From: Termitomyces sp. T153
Taxonomy: Eukaryota; Basidiomycota; Agaricomycetes; Agaricales; Lyophyllaceae
DNA: 64,000 nucleotides
Direction: 5' to 3'
Assembly (NCBI GenBank): GCA_018296165.2
Contig: JACKQL020000036.1
Location: forward strand, 124,001 to 188,000
The notes below the pieces were generated by a model that worked only from the letters and a program-made list of their open reading frames with translations, made no database searches and was not told where the DNA came from. Shown piece by piece: positions 13,501-26,215 of the stretch. Position numbers and translations under genes: made by a program. Positions within the stretch are counted from its first letter, which is position 1. Every line of letters begins with the position of its first letter.

Positions 13501-14300
13501 GGCCCTTGCCACAATTTGTAGCGGACTTTATCAGAGAACTCTACCAACTACTTGGCATAAAGCTCCACACCTCCATTACCTACCACCTGCAGTCTGATAG
13601 CCAGACCAAACACATAAACTAGGAGTTGAAGCAGTATCTCTGCCTCTTCTGCAATGAGCACCAGGATGACTAGGACAAACTCCTCCCCAATGCCAAGTTT
13701 CAATACAACAACCACATTTATGCTTCTACCCAATTCTCCCCATTCTTCTTCAACACTGGATAGCACCTGCGCATGGGCTTCAAACTCTGGGCCTGGCCTT
13801 TGGAGAATGAAGCAGTAAATGAGTTCATGGACTGGATGAAGAAGTCATAGGAGGAGGCCTGAGTGGCTCTGGCAAAGGCAAAGGATGACATGGCATGGTA
13901 CTACAATTGCAGAAGGGCCCTAGAGCACAAATACCAGCCCAGAGATTGAGTCTACATGGATGCTTCTAATATTATGACTACTCAACCTTTGAAAAAGCTG
14001 TTGCACTGCCAACTAGGACCTTTTATGGTAGAACAACAGGTAGGGCCCCTAGCCTACTGACTTCAGCTCCCTACAAAGATGTGCCAGCTTCATCTTGTGT
14101 TTAATGTGGTCAAATTAACTCTGGCCCCAAAGAGTCCTATTCCAGAGTGATGTCTGCCACCTCTGCCACCTCCAGTAGTGGTTGACAACAACAAGGAGTA
14201 TGAGATAGAGAAAATCCTGGATGGTCATCTATTCTAGCAACAACTACAATACAAGGTGAAGTGGAAAGGTTATGGAATCAAGGACATTTCCTGAAAACTA
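10540..14300 (+). pseudogene. pol remnant of nested chromovirus (PR-RT-RH-IN-chromo)
   Basis: Protease is seen as ALLDSGVTGLF near 10610-10640. Reverse transcriptase runs from about 11290 to 12000 with the active site as YLDNILIY near 11877-11900 (second Asp lost). RNase H lies at 12212-12511, integrase zinc region near 12900-13140, integrase core and C-terminus at 13160-13860, and chromodomain (EYEIEKILDG...YKVKWKGYG) at about 14190-14275. The integrase contains an internal duplication (13396-13506 and 13690-13802). Stops are numerous and mostly of C-to-T or G-to-A type. Confidence 0.8.
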
Positions 14301-14450
14301 TGAGAGAATGTGCATGCCCCAAAGCTTATCAGGGAGTTCCATTGGAAGCACTCAGACACACTACATGCCATCTGAGGAATCTATCCCATCTCACTAGTGG
14401 ACTGGGCAATCCAGAACTCTTTCTACCTCACACATCAAGATGCTGCATGC

Positions 14451-14464
14451 TAGAGGGGGGGTGA
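14451..14464 (+). promoter_or_regulatory. Polypurine tract of nested chromovirus
   Basis: The purine run TAGAGGGGGGGTGA lies directly before the TG of the 3' LTR. In LTR retroelements this tract primes plus-strand DNA synthesis. The outer element has a matching run, AAGAGGGAGTGA, just before 16014. Confidence 0.7.
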
Positions 14465-14823
14465 TGTCAGGGGACTTCCATTTCTGACCTCTACAGCTTG
14501 CTCCAATGCATCTGCAGCTTATTTGATGTCTCTGGAGCTCATTCCAGACCTTCAGAGATCTCTAGAGACCTGCAGGACTTTCTATATTACCTCATTGATT
14601 ACTTTTCTAGGGTTAGAGCTAGCTCCAGCCTTCTGTACCATCCCTCTGCTACCTACTGATGCACCACACTGAGCAGTGGAGATCCTTAGACTTGTTCTCT
14701 TTGGATTCCCCTCTGCTAGGTAATTAGTTACTGCTTGCATCTTCATTCACTTGCTAATATACTTTGGATTCCCATCTGCTAGCTGTGTGACTCAGATCTG
14801 CTGCCCTAGAGGTCGCTCTTACA
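14465..14823 (+). repeat. 3' LTR of nested chromovirus
   Basis: It begins TGTCAGGGGACTTCC after the polypurine tract and ends GCTCTTACA. It matches the 5' LTR at 8610-8977 with many scattered transitions, which indicates an old insertion. Confidence 0.8.
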
Positions 14824-16010
14824 CACACTCTCTCTATTTCAACTGCTCACTGAAGTGTGGCATCAGTGGATTTCATTGTGAAACTCCCAGATGCTCATGG
14901 ATACAATGCAGTGATGCTAGTGGTAGACCTCTATAGTAAATGGGCCCATTCCATCACTACCCACACAACATGCTCTGCTTTGGGAGCAGCTGGCTTGTAT
15001 TGCAAGAATGTCTGGAAGCTCCATGGTCTGTCAGACAGATATGTCTCTGACCAAGGTCTCCAGTTTGTAGCAGAGTTTACTCAGGAGCTGTACTGCCTGT
15101 TAGAAATGAAGCCCCATACTACCACAGCCTACTACCCTTAGTCAGATGGGTGGATAGAATGTGTTAATCAGAAACTAGAACAGTACCTCTACTTGTTTTG
15201 TAAGGAGAGGCAGAATGACTAGGATGAGCTTCTGCCAGATGCTGATTTCCAGTTCAACAACTACATTCACTCTTCCACACAGATGACTTTATTTTTCCTG
15301 AACACTGGCAAGCACCTCTCATAGGATTTGAACCTTGGGTGCACCCCTCTGAGAATAACTCCATCAATGAGTTTGTGGACTGGATGAAGAAGGCACAGGA
15401 GGAGGCAAAAGCTCCATTGGTGAAGGCCAAGAAGGACATGGCACAGTACTATAATCACCATTAAACACTAGCTCCAATTTACAAGCCAAGAGACCATGTA
15501 TACTTAGATAGCTCAGACATTAAGATAACAAGGCCATCCCAGAAGCTGTTACATTGTCATCTTGGCCCCTTCATAGTGGAGAAGGAAGGTAAGGCCTTTG
15601 GCATACCAACTTAAACTCCTAGCAGGCCTATGCCAATTGCACCTACTTTTTAACATTGTCAAACTGTTCCCAGCTTCAGAGGATCCAATTCCTGGCTACT
15701 GCCCTGAGCCACCTCTACCACTAGTTCTGATCAAGGATAAGGAGGAGTATGAAGTGGAAGAAATTCTGGATAGCAGGATATTCTAGGGAAAGTTGCAGTT
15801 CAAGTTGAAATGAAAGGAATATGGCATTGAGGACATTTCTTGGAAACCACAGGCCAGTGTATGTGCATCTGCCCTGGTCCAGAGTTTCTACTGCAGGCAT
15901 CCTAATGCTCTGAAAGCTGTTTGAGGCATTTACCCCATTTTAGCAGCTAACCAGGCAGTCCATGACTTTGTCTATTCAGTATGTCAAGATGCTGCATGCT
16001 AAGAGGGAGT
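14824..16010 (+). pseudogene. Integrase core, C-terminus and chromodomain of outer chromovirus
   Basis: The integrase core resumes here with VDFIVKLPDAHGYNA (14857 on) and VSDQGLQFVAEF, giving the first two Asp positions of the D,D(35)E core. The C-terminal region (15240-15600) and the chromodomain (EYEVEEILDSRIF, 15755-15850) follow. The stop codons fit C-to-T changes. It joins the zinc domain at 8330-8609 once the nested element is taken out. Confidence 0.78.
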
Positions 16011-16013
16011 GAT

Positions 16014-17148
16014 GTCAGAGAACCAATATGGCTGGTAATGTGCTCCTAAGCCACCTAGTGCTGTGCAGGAAACCAAAAAGAAAGACTTAGACACTAGCAA
16101 CTAGATAGAGTAGCTGGCAGTAGAAAGTTGATAGAGGGCAAGTCAGTAACCATCCCAGAGAACAAGAGCTAACAGGTATGGAATAAACAAGAAGTGAAGT
16201 GAAAAGAGTTGCCATTGCTAGCCTAAGTTACTAGACAGTAACAGAAGGTTGCTAGGTAAAAGAAGGAGAAAATAACAAGGGTGAAGGAGTTACTAAAAAA
16301 GAGGGGAAACCAAGTGGTAGAAAGGTAGTTGAAAAACAAAGAGGAAAGTGAAGATAGAAGGCTGGGGGACAAACACAAACTAGTTGCTAGCCACTGTTGT
16401 TAGCATTGCTAAGTTGAAACAATGCAAAGGGTACCTGTAGTCAGTGTACTAAGTTGAAATTGAGGTCATCAAAACTGTTGCTCAATTGTTGGCAATGAGC
16501 AAGAAAGCAATAAGAGATTTTAAGCTGGTAAGCTTAGAGCTAGTGAGGGGGAACAGTACTCTGTTCATTGTTTTTAGCTCTATGTACAGGCAGTATTTAT
16601 ATTGTTCATAGGTATAGTATTAGAAAGGAAATATTAGTCATCACCAGCAATGGCATCTGCTAAGGTGTTTATGATACATACTAAGTGTCAGTTTGAAGAC
16701 CAAGTAAATGTACACAATGTTGATATGATGCATAACAATTGTCAATCACAAGAAAAGAACATTTCCAATGTTAATACCTGAAGTGTAGACACTGTTCAAG
16801 TATATTTGTAAGCTCAACAAGAAAAATAATAAGTAAGAAATCACACAACTGTCAATGTATCCCTTTTTGGAAAGAAGGCAGTGTTGTCACCAGGAAATGT
16901 TGCTAGCAGTCATTGCCAAGAAAGGTCTCAGCCTTGTTGTTCTAGATTCCAAAGTCCAGACTCCATGTGATGCAGCTCATAATTTACTAGTCTTGTAGCC
17001 GCTAAAATTCTATGCAAAGGCTACATTGTTCCAGACCTTGGGGCTAGACCTCATGTGTTGAGTGTCATGACTTGTGCAAGGTCATGTACAATATGGTCAG
17101 CTGCTGTCCAATCAGAAATGCTGAAAATAGTGCTCAGCAACAAGTGGG
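16014..17148. other. Unassigned sequence between polypurine tract and right LTR
   Basis: A possible LTR start, TGTCAGAGAACC, directly follows the purine run of the outer element. The next 1.1 kb has no match to the 5' LTR, and LTR-like sequence only resumes near 17160. It could be an insertion in the 3' LTR. I see no coding potential in it and very little CpG. Confidence 0.4.
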
Positions 17149-17482
17149 TCTTATCACCAGACCCCTGGATTGTTTCTTTTATTCCAAGACAACTACTCAT
17201 TATAGGCCTCCCATTGTTGGGTCACATGTTAGCACATCCATGGTAGCAACCATGTACATGCAAGTCACATGATCTTTCTGTCCTACTGTACAGTTGTGTC
17301 CCACAAGTCTGAAGGTTTAGAGTGTAGCATCTGGTCTAGGGAGCTCTTCAGACTTGTTCTTTTTGGATCTCCCTTTGCCAGGTGTGTAGTATACTTGTAG
17401 ATACTATACCATACTTAATAGACTTTGGATCTCCCTTTGCCAGTTGTGTGATCAAGCCACAGCTTCCAGAGGTCACCCTTAT
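17149..17482 (+). repeat. LTR related to the 5' LTR of the outer chromovirus
   Basis: From ACCCCTGGATTGTTTC to TCACCCTTATA it is collinear with 2575-2904. Its first bases differ from the 5' LTR start, so the left edge is not certain. It may be the 3' LTR of the outer element or a separate copy. Confidence 0.6.
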
Positions 17483-17669
17483 AAAGCTTGGCCAGTGTGG
17501 CCTCTCACCTTCTGGCTCACCCTCTGCCTTTGCCTTTTGTTGGTTGCCTGCTCCTTGCCCACCACACCTCTGGCCAGCTTGCTTGTCACTCAACTCTTGA
17601 TTGAATAGTCAGGATGTGAGTGGTGGGCTTGGCTTGGACTATCCATGGCTGACATCTCCTTACAGCTTT

Positions 17670-18480
17670 CTATGGCGCGTGGTGGCTCAGCTGGCACTAT
17701 TGCATCCCAAAGCAGGTCAGGTGACTTGTGAGTGCAAGGTTGGGGTTTCAACTCTGGCTGAGTGCGCCTGTGTGAAAAAACACCTTAGACACCATGTGGG
17801 TTATTTCAATGCCACTGGAAAGCCACTGCCTGTCAGGTGCTCTTAGGAAGGCTTTGTAGGTCAGGCCATAGGAAATTCCCAGCACCATTAGCACATGAAC
17901 TCAATGATGCAATGTGACCACTGATCTTGTGTCCAGACAGAAAAGGAAAGGGTTCCCCGGTGTGGCAAATAGGGAGGGGTGAAAACTGTAGTCCCATTAA
18001 ACCTGTTGGGCCATAGTGTGGGTTGGTCCAAGAAAGGGAGGCCTCAAGACATGTCAGAATTGGTTGCTGAAGTACTGTGTGACCCCTTGTTGGCTAGTCC
18101 AGCCAATTGGTGGGCCCTTAACAAGGTCTAGTGACTTCAAAAAAGTCAGTGAGTGTCTCTGGCACATGCCAAATGAAGTGTTGGATCGGGGATCAGGGAT
18201 GGGAGTCATGACCCATGTCAAGTGGGTGTGAGCTGGCTTGGCAAGCATTGCTTAGATGTAAAGTGGGTATCAGTAGGGATGGCACATTAATGGCAGATAG
18301 TACAGGAGCTTATGTGAGGGCTGTATGAACTCCAAAAGGATCAAACTGTAGTAAAGTGGCTATGGGGCATAACTAGCAGGCTTGAAAAGGCTTCGGGCTG
18401 GAGTACCTTAGGTAGTGTCTGTAAATCACACCTGTACATACTGTAGGGGATGACATAGGGCTTGGCCCTAACTATCCCTT
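17670..18480 (+). repeat. Possible tRNA-derived SINE-like unit
   Basis: An exact fit to the Pol III A box, TGGCTCAGCTGG, lies at 17683-17694, and a B-box-like GGTTTCAACTC at 17744-17754, about 50 bp further on. That spacing is normal for an internal Pol III promoter. The sequence does not fold into a tRNA that I can see. The unit keeps more CpG than its neighbours. Its right end is a guess based on the A-rich stretch near 18480, and no second copy is in the window. Confidence 0.4.
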
Positions 18481-19321
18481 GAAAAATAAATAGGAATACA
18501 CACACAGCTTTCTACCTTGTTCTATTCCTCAGAAAATTATATTTAAGACACTATGTATGTATCAAAGGATTCTGTGTAAATAGATTTTGCATACTCTTTG
18601 TTGATTCATTTCACCTTCACACTTTGGGATTTTCTACACTTCAACAACTTCAATTTTCTATGAGATAAGCATAGAGCACTCATGATGTATACTGTATTCA
18701 TCTATGTTTTTTTTCAGAACCTGGAGGCTAAGTAGATTTAGTTGCTAAATGCAAATTTCACATTGCAAACTGATTTCACATTGCAACACATTGACAGTAA
18801 AGTAGCATATATATAAAGTAGCGTATTTAGATATCATCATAGTAACTATGATAAACATGAATATGTAAGCAGGTTGTCGGAAAAATATCTCTTGCCAAAT
18901 CAGGTTCAAAACCAAATTAGGTCATATCAGGCCAAATCAGACTGATGGATTTCTTGGATCAGGACCGATTAGGCAGGTGCTGATATTCTCAGACCTGACT
19001 ATGGTATAAAAAGGCCTAATAAGGATGTCTTATCGGGCCAGATCTTGCCTGATGTGCCAACGCTTGCCTGAAAATGGGGTCCATCTAAAGTACCCTGATC
19101 ACGCCTCATCCCGGCTGATCCGGCTCCCAAGATATTTCCGACAGTCAGTCAATGCGATGCTAGTGGCAAGACGCGGCCGTTTTAGCAACAAGAAGGTCAG
19201 GGCCAGGTGGCTCTTTCTGTAGGCGAAATTGATCAAGCTCTTTTTGAAATTTTGATGAGCTAGTTACAATAGTGACAGACCCGTGTGGCGTGCACACTTA
19301 CTGATTCAATAACGTGGATTA
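18481..19321. other. Intergenic, AT-rich then CpG-normal
   Basis: 18481-19020 is AT-rich and holds short repeats of the type GGCCAAATCAG / GATCAGG. From about 19040 the CpG content becomes normal, which marks the edge of the gene island. I see no supported gene here. Confidence 0.5.
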
Positions 19322-19558
19322 TCAATACAACCGGCAACAGTAGTCCGTACTCATCTTCAGTTTCATGTAACCCAAATCCTGAACGGCTTTCAACGACCGG
19401 TCATGGTCGGAGAAACAGACAGAAGTGTTGAGTAGTTTCAATGATGACTCTCCTGATGCCCCCGAACTTTGATGCGGTTTTAGGTCCTTGGTGATCTCCT
19501 GTATCGCCTGTTTCCAATGCATCAACTCGTACACACATGGATGATACTTAAAACCCAT
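19322..19558 (-). CDS. Small hypothetical ORF, possibly a gene remnant
   Basis: A 78-codon frame with an ATG start (MGFKYHPCVYELMHWKQAI...) lies divergent to the MAP kinase, 119 bp from its start codon, in CpG-normal DNA. I recognise no domain. A gene body could have been cut by the repeats to its left, or this could be a first exon or chance frame. Its confidence rests only on position and base composition. Confidence 0.25.
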   Translation of the reverse strand: MGFKYHPCVYELMHWKQAIQEITKDLKPHQSSGASGESSLKLLNTSVCFSDHDRSLKAVQDLGYMKLKMSTDYCCRLY

Positions 19559-19677
19559 TGTCGCTCACCTGTTTTGCAATCCCGTCCTTTCGGAATTCAC
19601 TTCACTTCCCATCTCCGCTCCTCCACGTCCCTTCTCATTTAACGCAACTCCACCGGCTGGTTTCTGGTGTGAACAAT

Positions 19678-21131
<1,454 letters not shown>

Positions 21132-21309
21132 TTTCTTTGACCCCAATTGCATCGCACCGGCCCAGTTATTGGCTTTAGGCATATTGCGTTAAACCCACCA
21201 CTATCTGATGCTTGCATTCTTCTGTTGTTGAATCAAGTAAAGTAGATATTATATTACCGTTATCTCATCTACTGCTCTGAGTCATTGCAAGAACCATATC
21301 CGCAATAAC

Positions 21310-23544
21310 TCAAAACCTCCCTCCAGCCCAAAATCCTCCTTTAGCATTTCCAACGCCTTCCAAACCAAAATCACCAAACCGTGTATCGCCATCCAATTCC
21401 GTGCCGTACATTGTACGTTTCATATGCGATGGCTCTTGTACAAGTCCCATTCCAGAGCTTGCACTCGCATCCACCACAGGACGTACACCTGATTCACTGG
21501 TTTCGCCATTATTAGACGACTGTCGAGTCAATGTAGCAGGATCAATAAAACTGCCAGTCAATCCACTGGTATTGTGGAGCCCAATGGTTCTTGATGGTCG
21601 CCCAGGCGGTGGAAACCCAAATGCTTGAAAAACATCCGAACGACCCGGTTGTTGCTGGCTGAGGAGACCAGCAGCACTTGTTCCGGCTGGTGAAGGTGAT
21701 TGAGGAGGTTCAGGATAGGGAAAACTAGGCATGAACATGCCATGTGCAGGTGTTGACGAGATAGCATGTTGAAAAGAGAAAGCAAAAGGTGGTTGATTTT
21801 CGGTTGCATTGGTGGTACTTGTCGTGCAGTTTCTTCGCGGAATCATTGATGCGTCTGATGCAAGAGAGGCAGCAAAAAAATCAGGTAAACTTTCAGTCGG
21901 TGGTGGAGGGTCCGCGAGTTCCATGGGAGATACCTCTAAGCCACTAAACACCCCGAAGCTAGATCCAGGGAAGGCATCGCGAGTTTCCTCCTGTTCTGGA
22001 AGATCGTCCTCGGTGTCAACCTCTTGTGAAATGTTAGGGTCAAGTGAAAGATCGTTTTTCGATGAAATTCTGGCCCGTTTTCTGGATGGTTTTGTATGCG
22101 TGGTCTCGTCAACGGCTCGACCAATGTCCCGACTGTGATGGACAAATTCGCTAGCTGCTGAATCACGGTGCCGTTTGCCGAGCATGCTTGGAGCAATTCC
22201 CGGGTGTGGGTCTGCGTTGGTTGAAGAAGCTGCTGCAGCCAGGGAATCAGAGGTCTGGCAAAGTACTGTTCCCATAGGTAGTTGAGGGATACCAAGACTG
22301 CTGCGACAAAATAATCAATCAGGAATGTTTATATGTGACATATTTTATTACCTTGGGTCTGCGCGATTCTCGCATGCAGAACCCTGCATCTTAGGTGTTG
22401 AAGGGGGTGCTGTCTGCACAGGAAGGGTAGCCTGGCGTTGATTAAATTCTAGCTGCGACGCAGTGACCTCATCTGCCCCTTTACGAAGGTCTCGAATTGT
22501 TGCGGTCAATGATTCAACCTGTTCCTTCAGGCTCCCTATCTCATCAATACGGGCTTTCAACTCTTCAACCTCTGTTTTGAGCACCTGCATTGATGCTAAC
22601 TCGGATTTCATTGACTTCATTTGTTCATGCAGTGGTCGAAGCTCAAGGATCATCAGTCAGTTACGAATGAACAACGCTCACAAAAGACGACTCACAGCAT
22701 CAGCGACATGTTTATCAATAGTGGCCAGAGAGTCAATCGAAGCTTCAGGAAATGATCCTCTTCCCAAGGCTTGAGAAAAGCGTTCTTGCGAGGCAACTTC
22801 ATCGGGAAGATCTAACGTGAAGATGAAGAGAAAATGACCCAAGAGTGCGCAACTACGGACCTTGTGTTGCAATGTGATTATCTTGTTCAACTTCTGCAGA
22901 ATTGCAGAATTAATGATACTTCCGATTTAGCTGTCGTTTAAGCGACACACCTTCTTCAGGTATTGTCGCCTCAGATGTTTTGAGAGCCCTGCTTGCCTTC
23001 CCACGCTTCCCTTTTGTAAGACTCAACGACTTTGTCACAGCTCGAGGTCCTGCACCGCCGGCAACCACTGGACGACCGACACCTAACCTTGTTTGTTCCT
23101 TTCTTTTCCTTGTGCGAGTCGCCAATGTGTTCGCGGATTCGTAGGAAGTGGATGCAGGAATAGAGTCATGATCATGTTTATTACAATTCGCATTTGTTTC
23201 GTCTTCTTCCACTTTATCCGTGTCATGTATGATGATAGAACTGATGCGACCGGGACCAGCACGACTTGACTGTCTTGTCGAAACAGATCGGCGAGCAGGC
23301 GTGCTTGGAGGCCTTCTGTAATGTGACTGTAAGTATGTGATTGGGTCTACTGAAGAATACACGAACGCTGTGTCAATGAGCAAGTCGATTAGGGCCTCTG
23401 ATTTTAGGTTCGCTTTCACACCGTAATCCTGGACAAACATGAGAGAACCAACACCTAAAGATAGTAAGAGCACACTTTGCAGAGCTTCTGCAGATCTACG
23501 CGCTTCATTGACTCGAGAGACTTCCTGGACGGCAGAGGTGCCAT
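21310..23544 (-). CDS. SAP-like and coiled-coil protein, unrecognised family
   Basis: The start ATG is at 23544 (MAPLPSRKSLESMKRVDLQ). The first intron removes about 23431-23477, after which the frame runs on with DYGVKANLKSEALIDLLIDT. Together these residues resemble a SAP DNA-binding motif. A basic, Ser-rich segment follows, then a coiled coil at 22348-22653 (HEQMKSMKSELASMQ...), then a long disordered C-terminal region (21310-22275) with a basic patch, KPSRKRARISSK, that could be a nuclear signal. The product is about 640 residues. A nuclear or chromatin role is an inference from the SAP-like motif and basic patch. At its start it is divergent from the dehydrogenase gene, with 325 bp between. 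Confidence 0.7.
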
Positions 23545-23869
23545 GGCTGAGAGGCAGTTAGACAATGTTGAAAGTGGTTCAAAGTTGAAATGTAACAAGA
23601 ACAAATAACGCGATACCACGTGATAGGCAGACACTTCTGCGGCCCGCTGGCAACCGTGCAACAGTTTAAGTATGATGGAATCTTCCTTTCACTCTTCGCT
23701 TTCTAAAACATCCTAGCAAATAACTCTTCCGATTCCGTTTTGTAAAAGTCCCACAATTTGATTGTACGGTGATCACGACACGGACTCAGCCGCCACTATC
23801 GGTCCGCATCACATTCAGGAGCCTTTCCCCACGTTCAACGCTCTTTTTCCCCCGATATCTCGCCCAAGA
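23545..23869. promoter_or_regulatory. Divergent promoter region
   Basis: This 325-bp CpG-normal gap separates the start codons of two genes that point away from each other, so it must hold both promoters. I see pyrimidine-rich tracts just before the plus-strand start (near 23840-23860), as is common in fungal promoters, but no clear TATA box. Confidence 0.4.
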
Positions 23870-26131
23870 ATGACGTCCTGGTCTCTGGCACAAGTTGCAG
23901 AACACGACTCGGCGAAGTGAGCTGCATTATCTACTTTGAGTTATGCTCAATAACTAGTTGGATAGATCTTGCTGGATTATTATCAAGGATTATGTATACG
24001 ACGTTACAGAATTTCTTCATGTGTGGTTCTCTTCTCATTAAAAGCTACAAGATCTCAGCTCTTCCCTAGGAACATCCCGGTGGAGCCAGTATCATCTTGA
24101 AATACGCAGGGAAGGACGCGACAGACGTATATGAATCTATTCATCCACCTGACGCATTAAAGAAAAATCTTCCTACTTCGAAACATCTGGGCCCCCTGAA
24201 CTCCGATGCTGCGCGTGCCGTTGCTCAAGCCCAAGAGAGCAAGCTAAAAACCAAGGATGAACTCCGAGTCGAGATCGCTCTTAAGCAGAGGCCACCACTC
24301 AATCGTATTCTTAGCCTGGCTGACATGGAGGTAATTTGTTACAAGTATATAGCCTACTGGCAAGTACTCATAAAATATTAAGACAGTCGCTAGAAAGGTG
24401 TTGTCCTACAAAGCATTGGCATATTATTCATCTTCATCGGACGACCAACTGAGTGAGCTTGATGTGCACGTGTCACAGATACAAACTCACGGACAGAAAA
24501 TCAGCATACCAGGAAAATGCGCATGCGTTTACTAGGTTCTTTTTCCATCCACGTGTCATGAGGGCAGTTTCGCAATGTGATCCTTCGACTACTATCCTTG
24601 GATACAGAACATCTATACCCGTTTTTATCTCTGGAGCTGCTCTTGCGAAGCTCGGACATCCACAAGGTGCGCCTGTCCTCTTGCATCTAACTAACTGGCA
24701 GTTAAATCTTCTGACAGGCGAAATCAATCTTACTAGAGGTGCTGCTCGAACCAACATTATTCAGATGGTTTCCTCCAACGCTTCCTTGTCATACGAAGAA
24801 ATGATAGCTGCCGCTGCGCCTTCGCAGCCTATTTTCTTCCAGTTATACAAAAATCTTAATGACTCTATCGCAGAGAAACGTGTTAGGGACGTAGAGAAAC
24901 TGGGATACAAAGCTATATGGTTGACTGTGGATGCACTTGTTCCTGGAAATAGGGAGAAGGACATTCGTTCCCCTTGGGTCCTTGAAGAATTAGAATCAGG
25001 AGAGCCAAAGTATTGCGCAGAGACTACGGATGATGATTCTCAGAGCAATGGTACTGGCTTTGGCACAGCAGGAGCGTTAATTGCAAATGATGATCGAGAC
25101 ATGACTTGGGAAAAGGCAGGAGATTTTCGACGTTCTTCTAGAGTTTCTTGTATCGCGGACTCATTGCAAACGCAGACGATCCCTTGGTTGCGAAAGATCA
25201 CAACACTTCCTATCGTCATTAAAGGTTCCGTCAAGATGTTCCCTTTTCACACCATTTACTAATGATTTCCAGGTATACAAACGGTCGAGGTAACGAAACA
25301 ACAACTTATTTTGGCAAGCATTTCAGCAACTGTTCAATTATTGTTATAGGATGCGGTCCTGGCTGCAGAAGCTGGAGTAGAGGGTATCTTGATTTCTAAT
25401 CATGGTGGTAAACATACTTTGTTCAATTTTTGAGAATAACTCTGAGCTTTGTGTAGGTCGTCAATTGGAATAGTACGTTTGTCAGTGCACTTCCGGATCG
25501 ACTGGCTGATGTCTTCCTCTGCATCTTTCAGCTCGTTTCCACCCTTGGAAATCTTATATAGACTTCGCAAGCAACGACCCAACGTGTTCGACAAACTAGA
25601 AGGTGGCTCATGACTTTGTCCACTTCTATTGTAGTTGTTCGCTAAACAATCATGTTAGTTTACATTGACGGTGCGCTTACCCATTCGTAGAATCCTACAA
25701 GCAACATTTTCATACGACCCCAAGGCGGGATTGAGCGGGGAACAGGTAAACCCCAGTGCTCTCAGACTTGGAGATGAAATGATCTATTCTCGCGACTCTA
25801 GACGTGGTAAAGGCTCTTTGCTTAGGAGCCAGAGCAGTTGGCTTGGGCCGACCCTTTCTTTACGCGCAAAGTGTAACTACTCTTTCGTTCCTTCTCGTTG
25901 CTCTACTTGATATTTCCTGCAGGCGTACGGTGTTGCTGGAGTGGTAAAAATAGTCCACATTCTGGAACGCGAAATCCTAACTGCAATGAGACTTCTGGGT
26001 GCACGCTCTGTCCAAGACCTAAAACCTGAGCTGGTATAGTTGCCTCCACTTGTGTGCAGAACCGTCATTTTACTTGCCATTACCAGGTGGAACGTGTCGA
26101 CTGGCAGCCGCTTCTATGTGCCAAATTATGA
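23870..26131 (+). CDS. CYB2: FMN-dependent alpha-hydroxy acid dehydrogenase, cytochrome b2 type
   Basis: The family (flavocytochrome b2) oxidises L-lactate to pyruvate in mitochondria and passes electrons to cytochrome c. An N-terminal cytochrome b5 domain carries heme ligands in HEHPGG and in ESIHPPDAL. The FMN TIM-barrel domain follows, with AALAKLGHPQGEINLTRGA, the catalytic His in SNHGGRQLE, and the phosphate-binding end DGGIERGTDVVKALCLGA. About 14 short introns break the gene, and the exons join in frame to a stop at 26131. A 20-codon in-frame segment at 25116-25175 may be a GC-AG intron. I see no obvious mitochondrial signal, since the b5 domain starts at residue 1. It could therefore be a cytosolic paralogue acting on another 2-hydroxy acid. 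It converges on the glycosylase gene with 84 bp between. Confidence 0.85.
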
Positions 26132-26215
26132 TATATGGGGGATTTGGCAGGCAAGAATACTCCTTGAATTATGTGGTTGGTGGTTGGATGTCATGGCACA
26201 TACTTGGATACTTAA

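Larger units (their letters stand above)
8610..14823 (+). mobile_element. Nested chromovirus with both LTRs
   Basis: Two similar LTRs (8610-8977 and 14465-14823) bound gag, protease, reverse transcriptase, RNase H, integrase and chromodomain in standard order. It is inserted in the integrase of the outer chromovirus: zinc-domain sequence stops at 8609 and the integrase core resumes just after 14823. A CTCTC stretch precedes the left LTR, and a CTCTC lies four bases after the right LTR, so it is a possible but imperfect target duplication. Many stops make it inactive. Confidence 0.82.
2557..17482 (+). mobile_element. Outer decayed Ty3/Gypsy chromovirus with nested insertions
   Basis: The order along the plus strand is LTR, gag, protease, reverse transcriptase, RNase H, integrase zinc domain, then after a 6.2-kb nested element the integrase core, integrase C-terminus and chromodomain, then a related LTR. 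Chromodomain-bearing Gypsy elements are chromoviruses. The coding parts are full of stops and frameshifts. The element is interrupted by an LTR fragment (4671-4808), a solo LTR (6120-7148) and a second chromovirus (8610-14823). The right LTR does not directly follow the polypurine tract at about 16000, so the 3' boundary is uncertain. Confidence 0.75.

Noticed and set aside
17683..17754. A complete tRNA gene
   Set aside because: The A and B boxes are present but I could not find paired acceptor or anticodon stems, so at most it is a tRNA-derived element.
25440..25800. Stops in the FMN dehydrogenase near NHGGRQLE and DGALTHS
   Set aside because: Short introns at these points restore the family sequence (ISNHGGRQLEY, then DGGIERGTDVVKALC), so the gene is whole.
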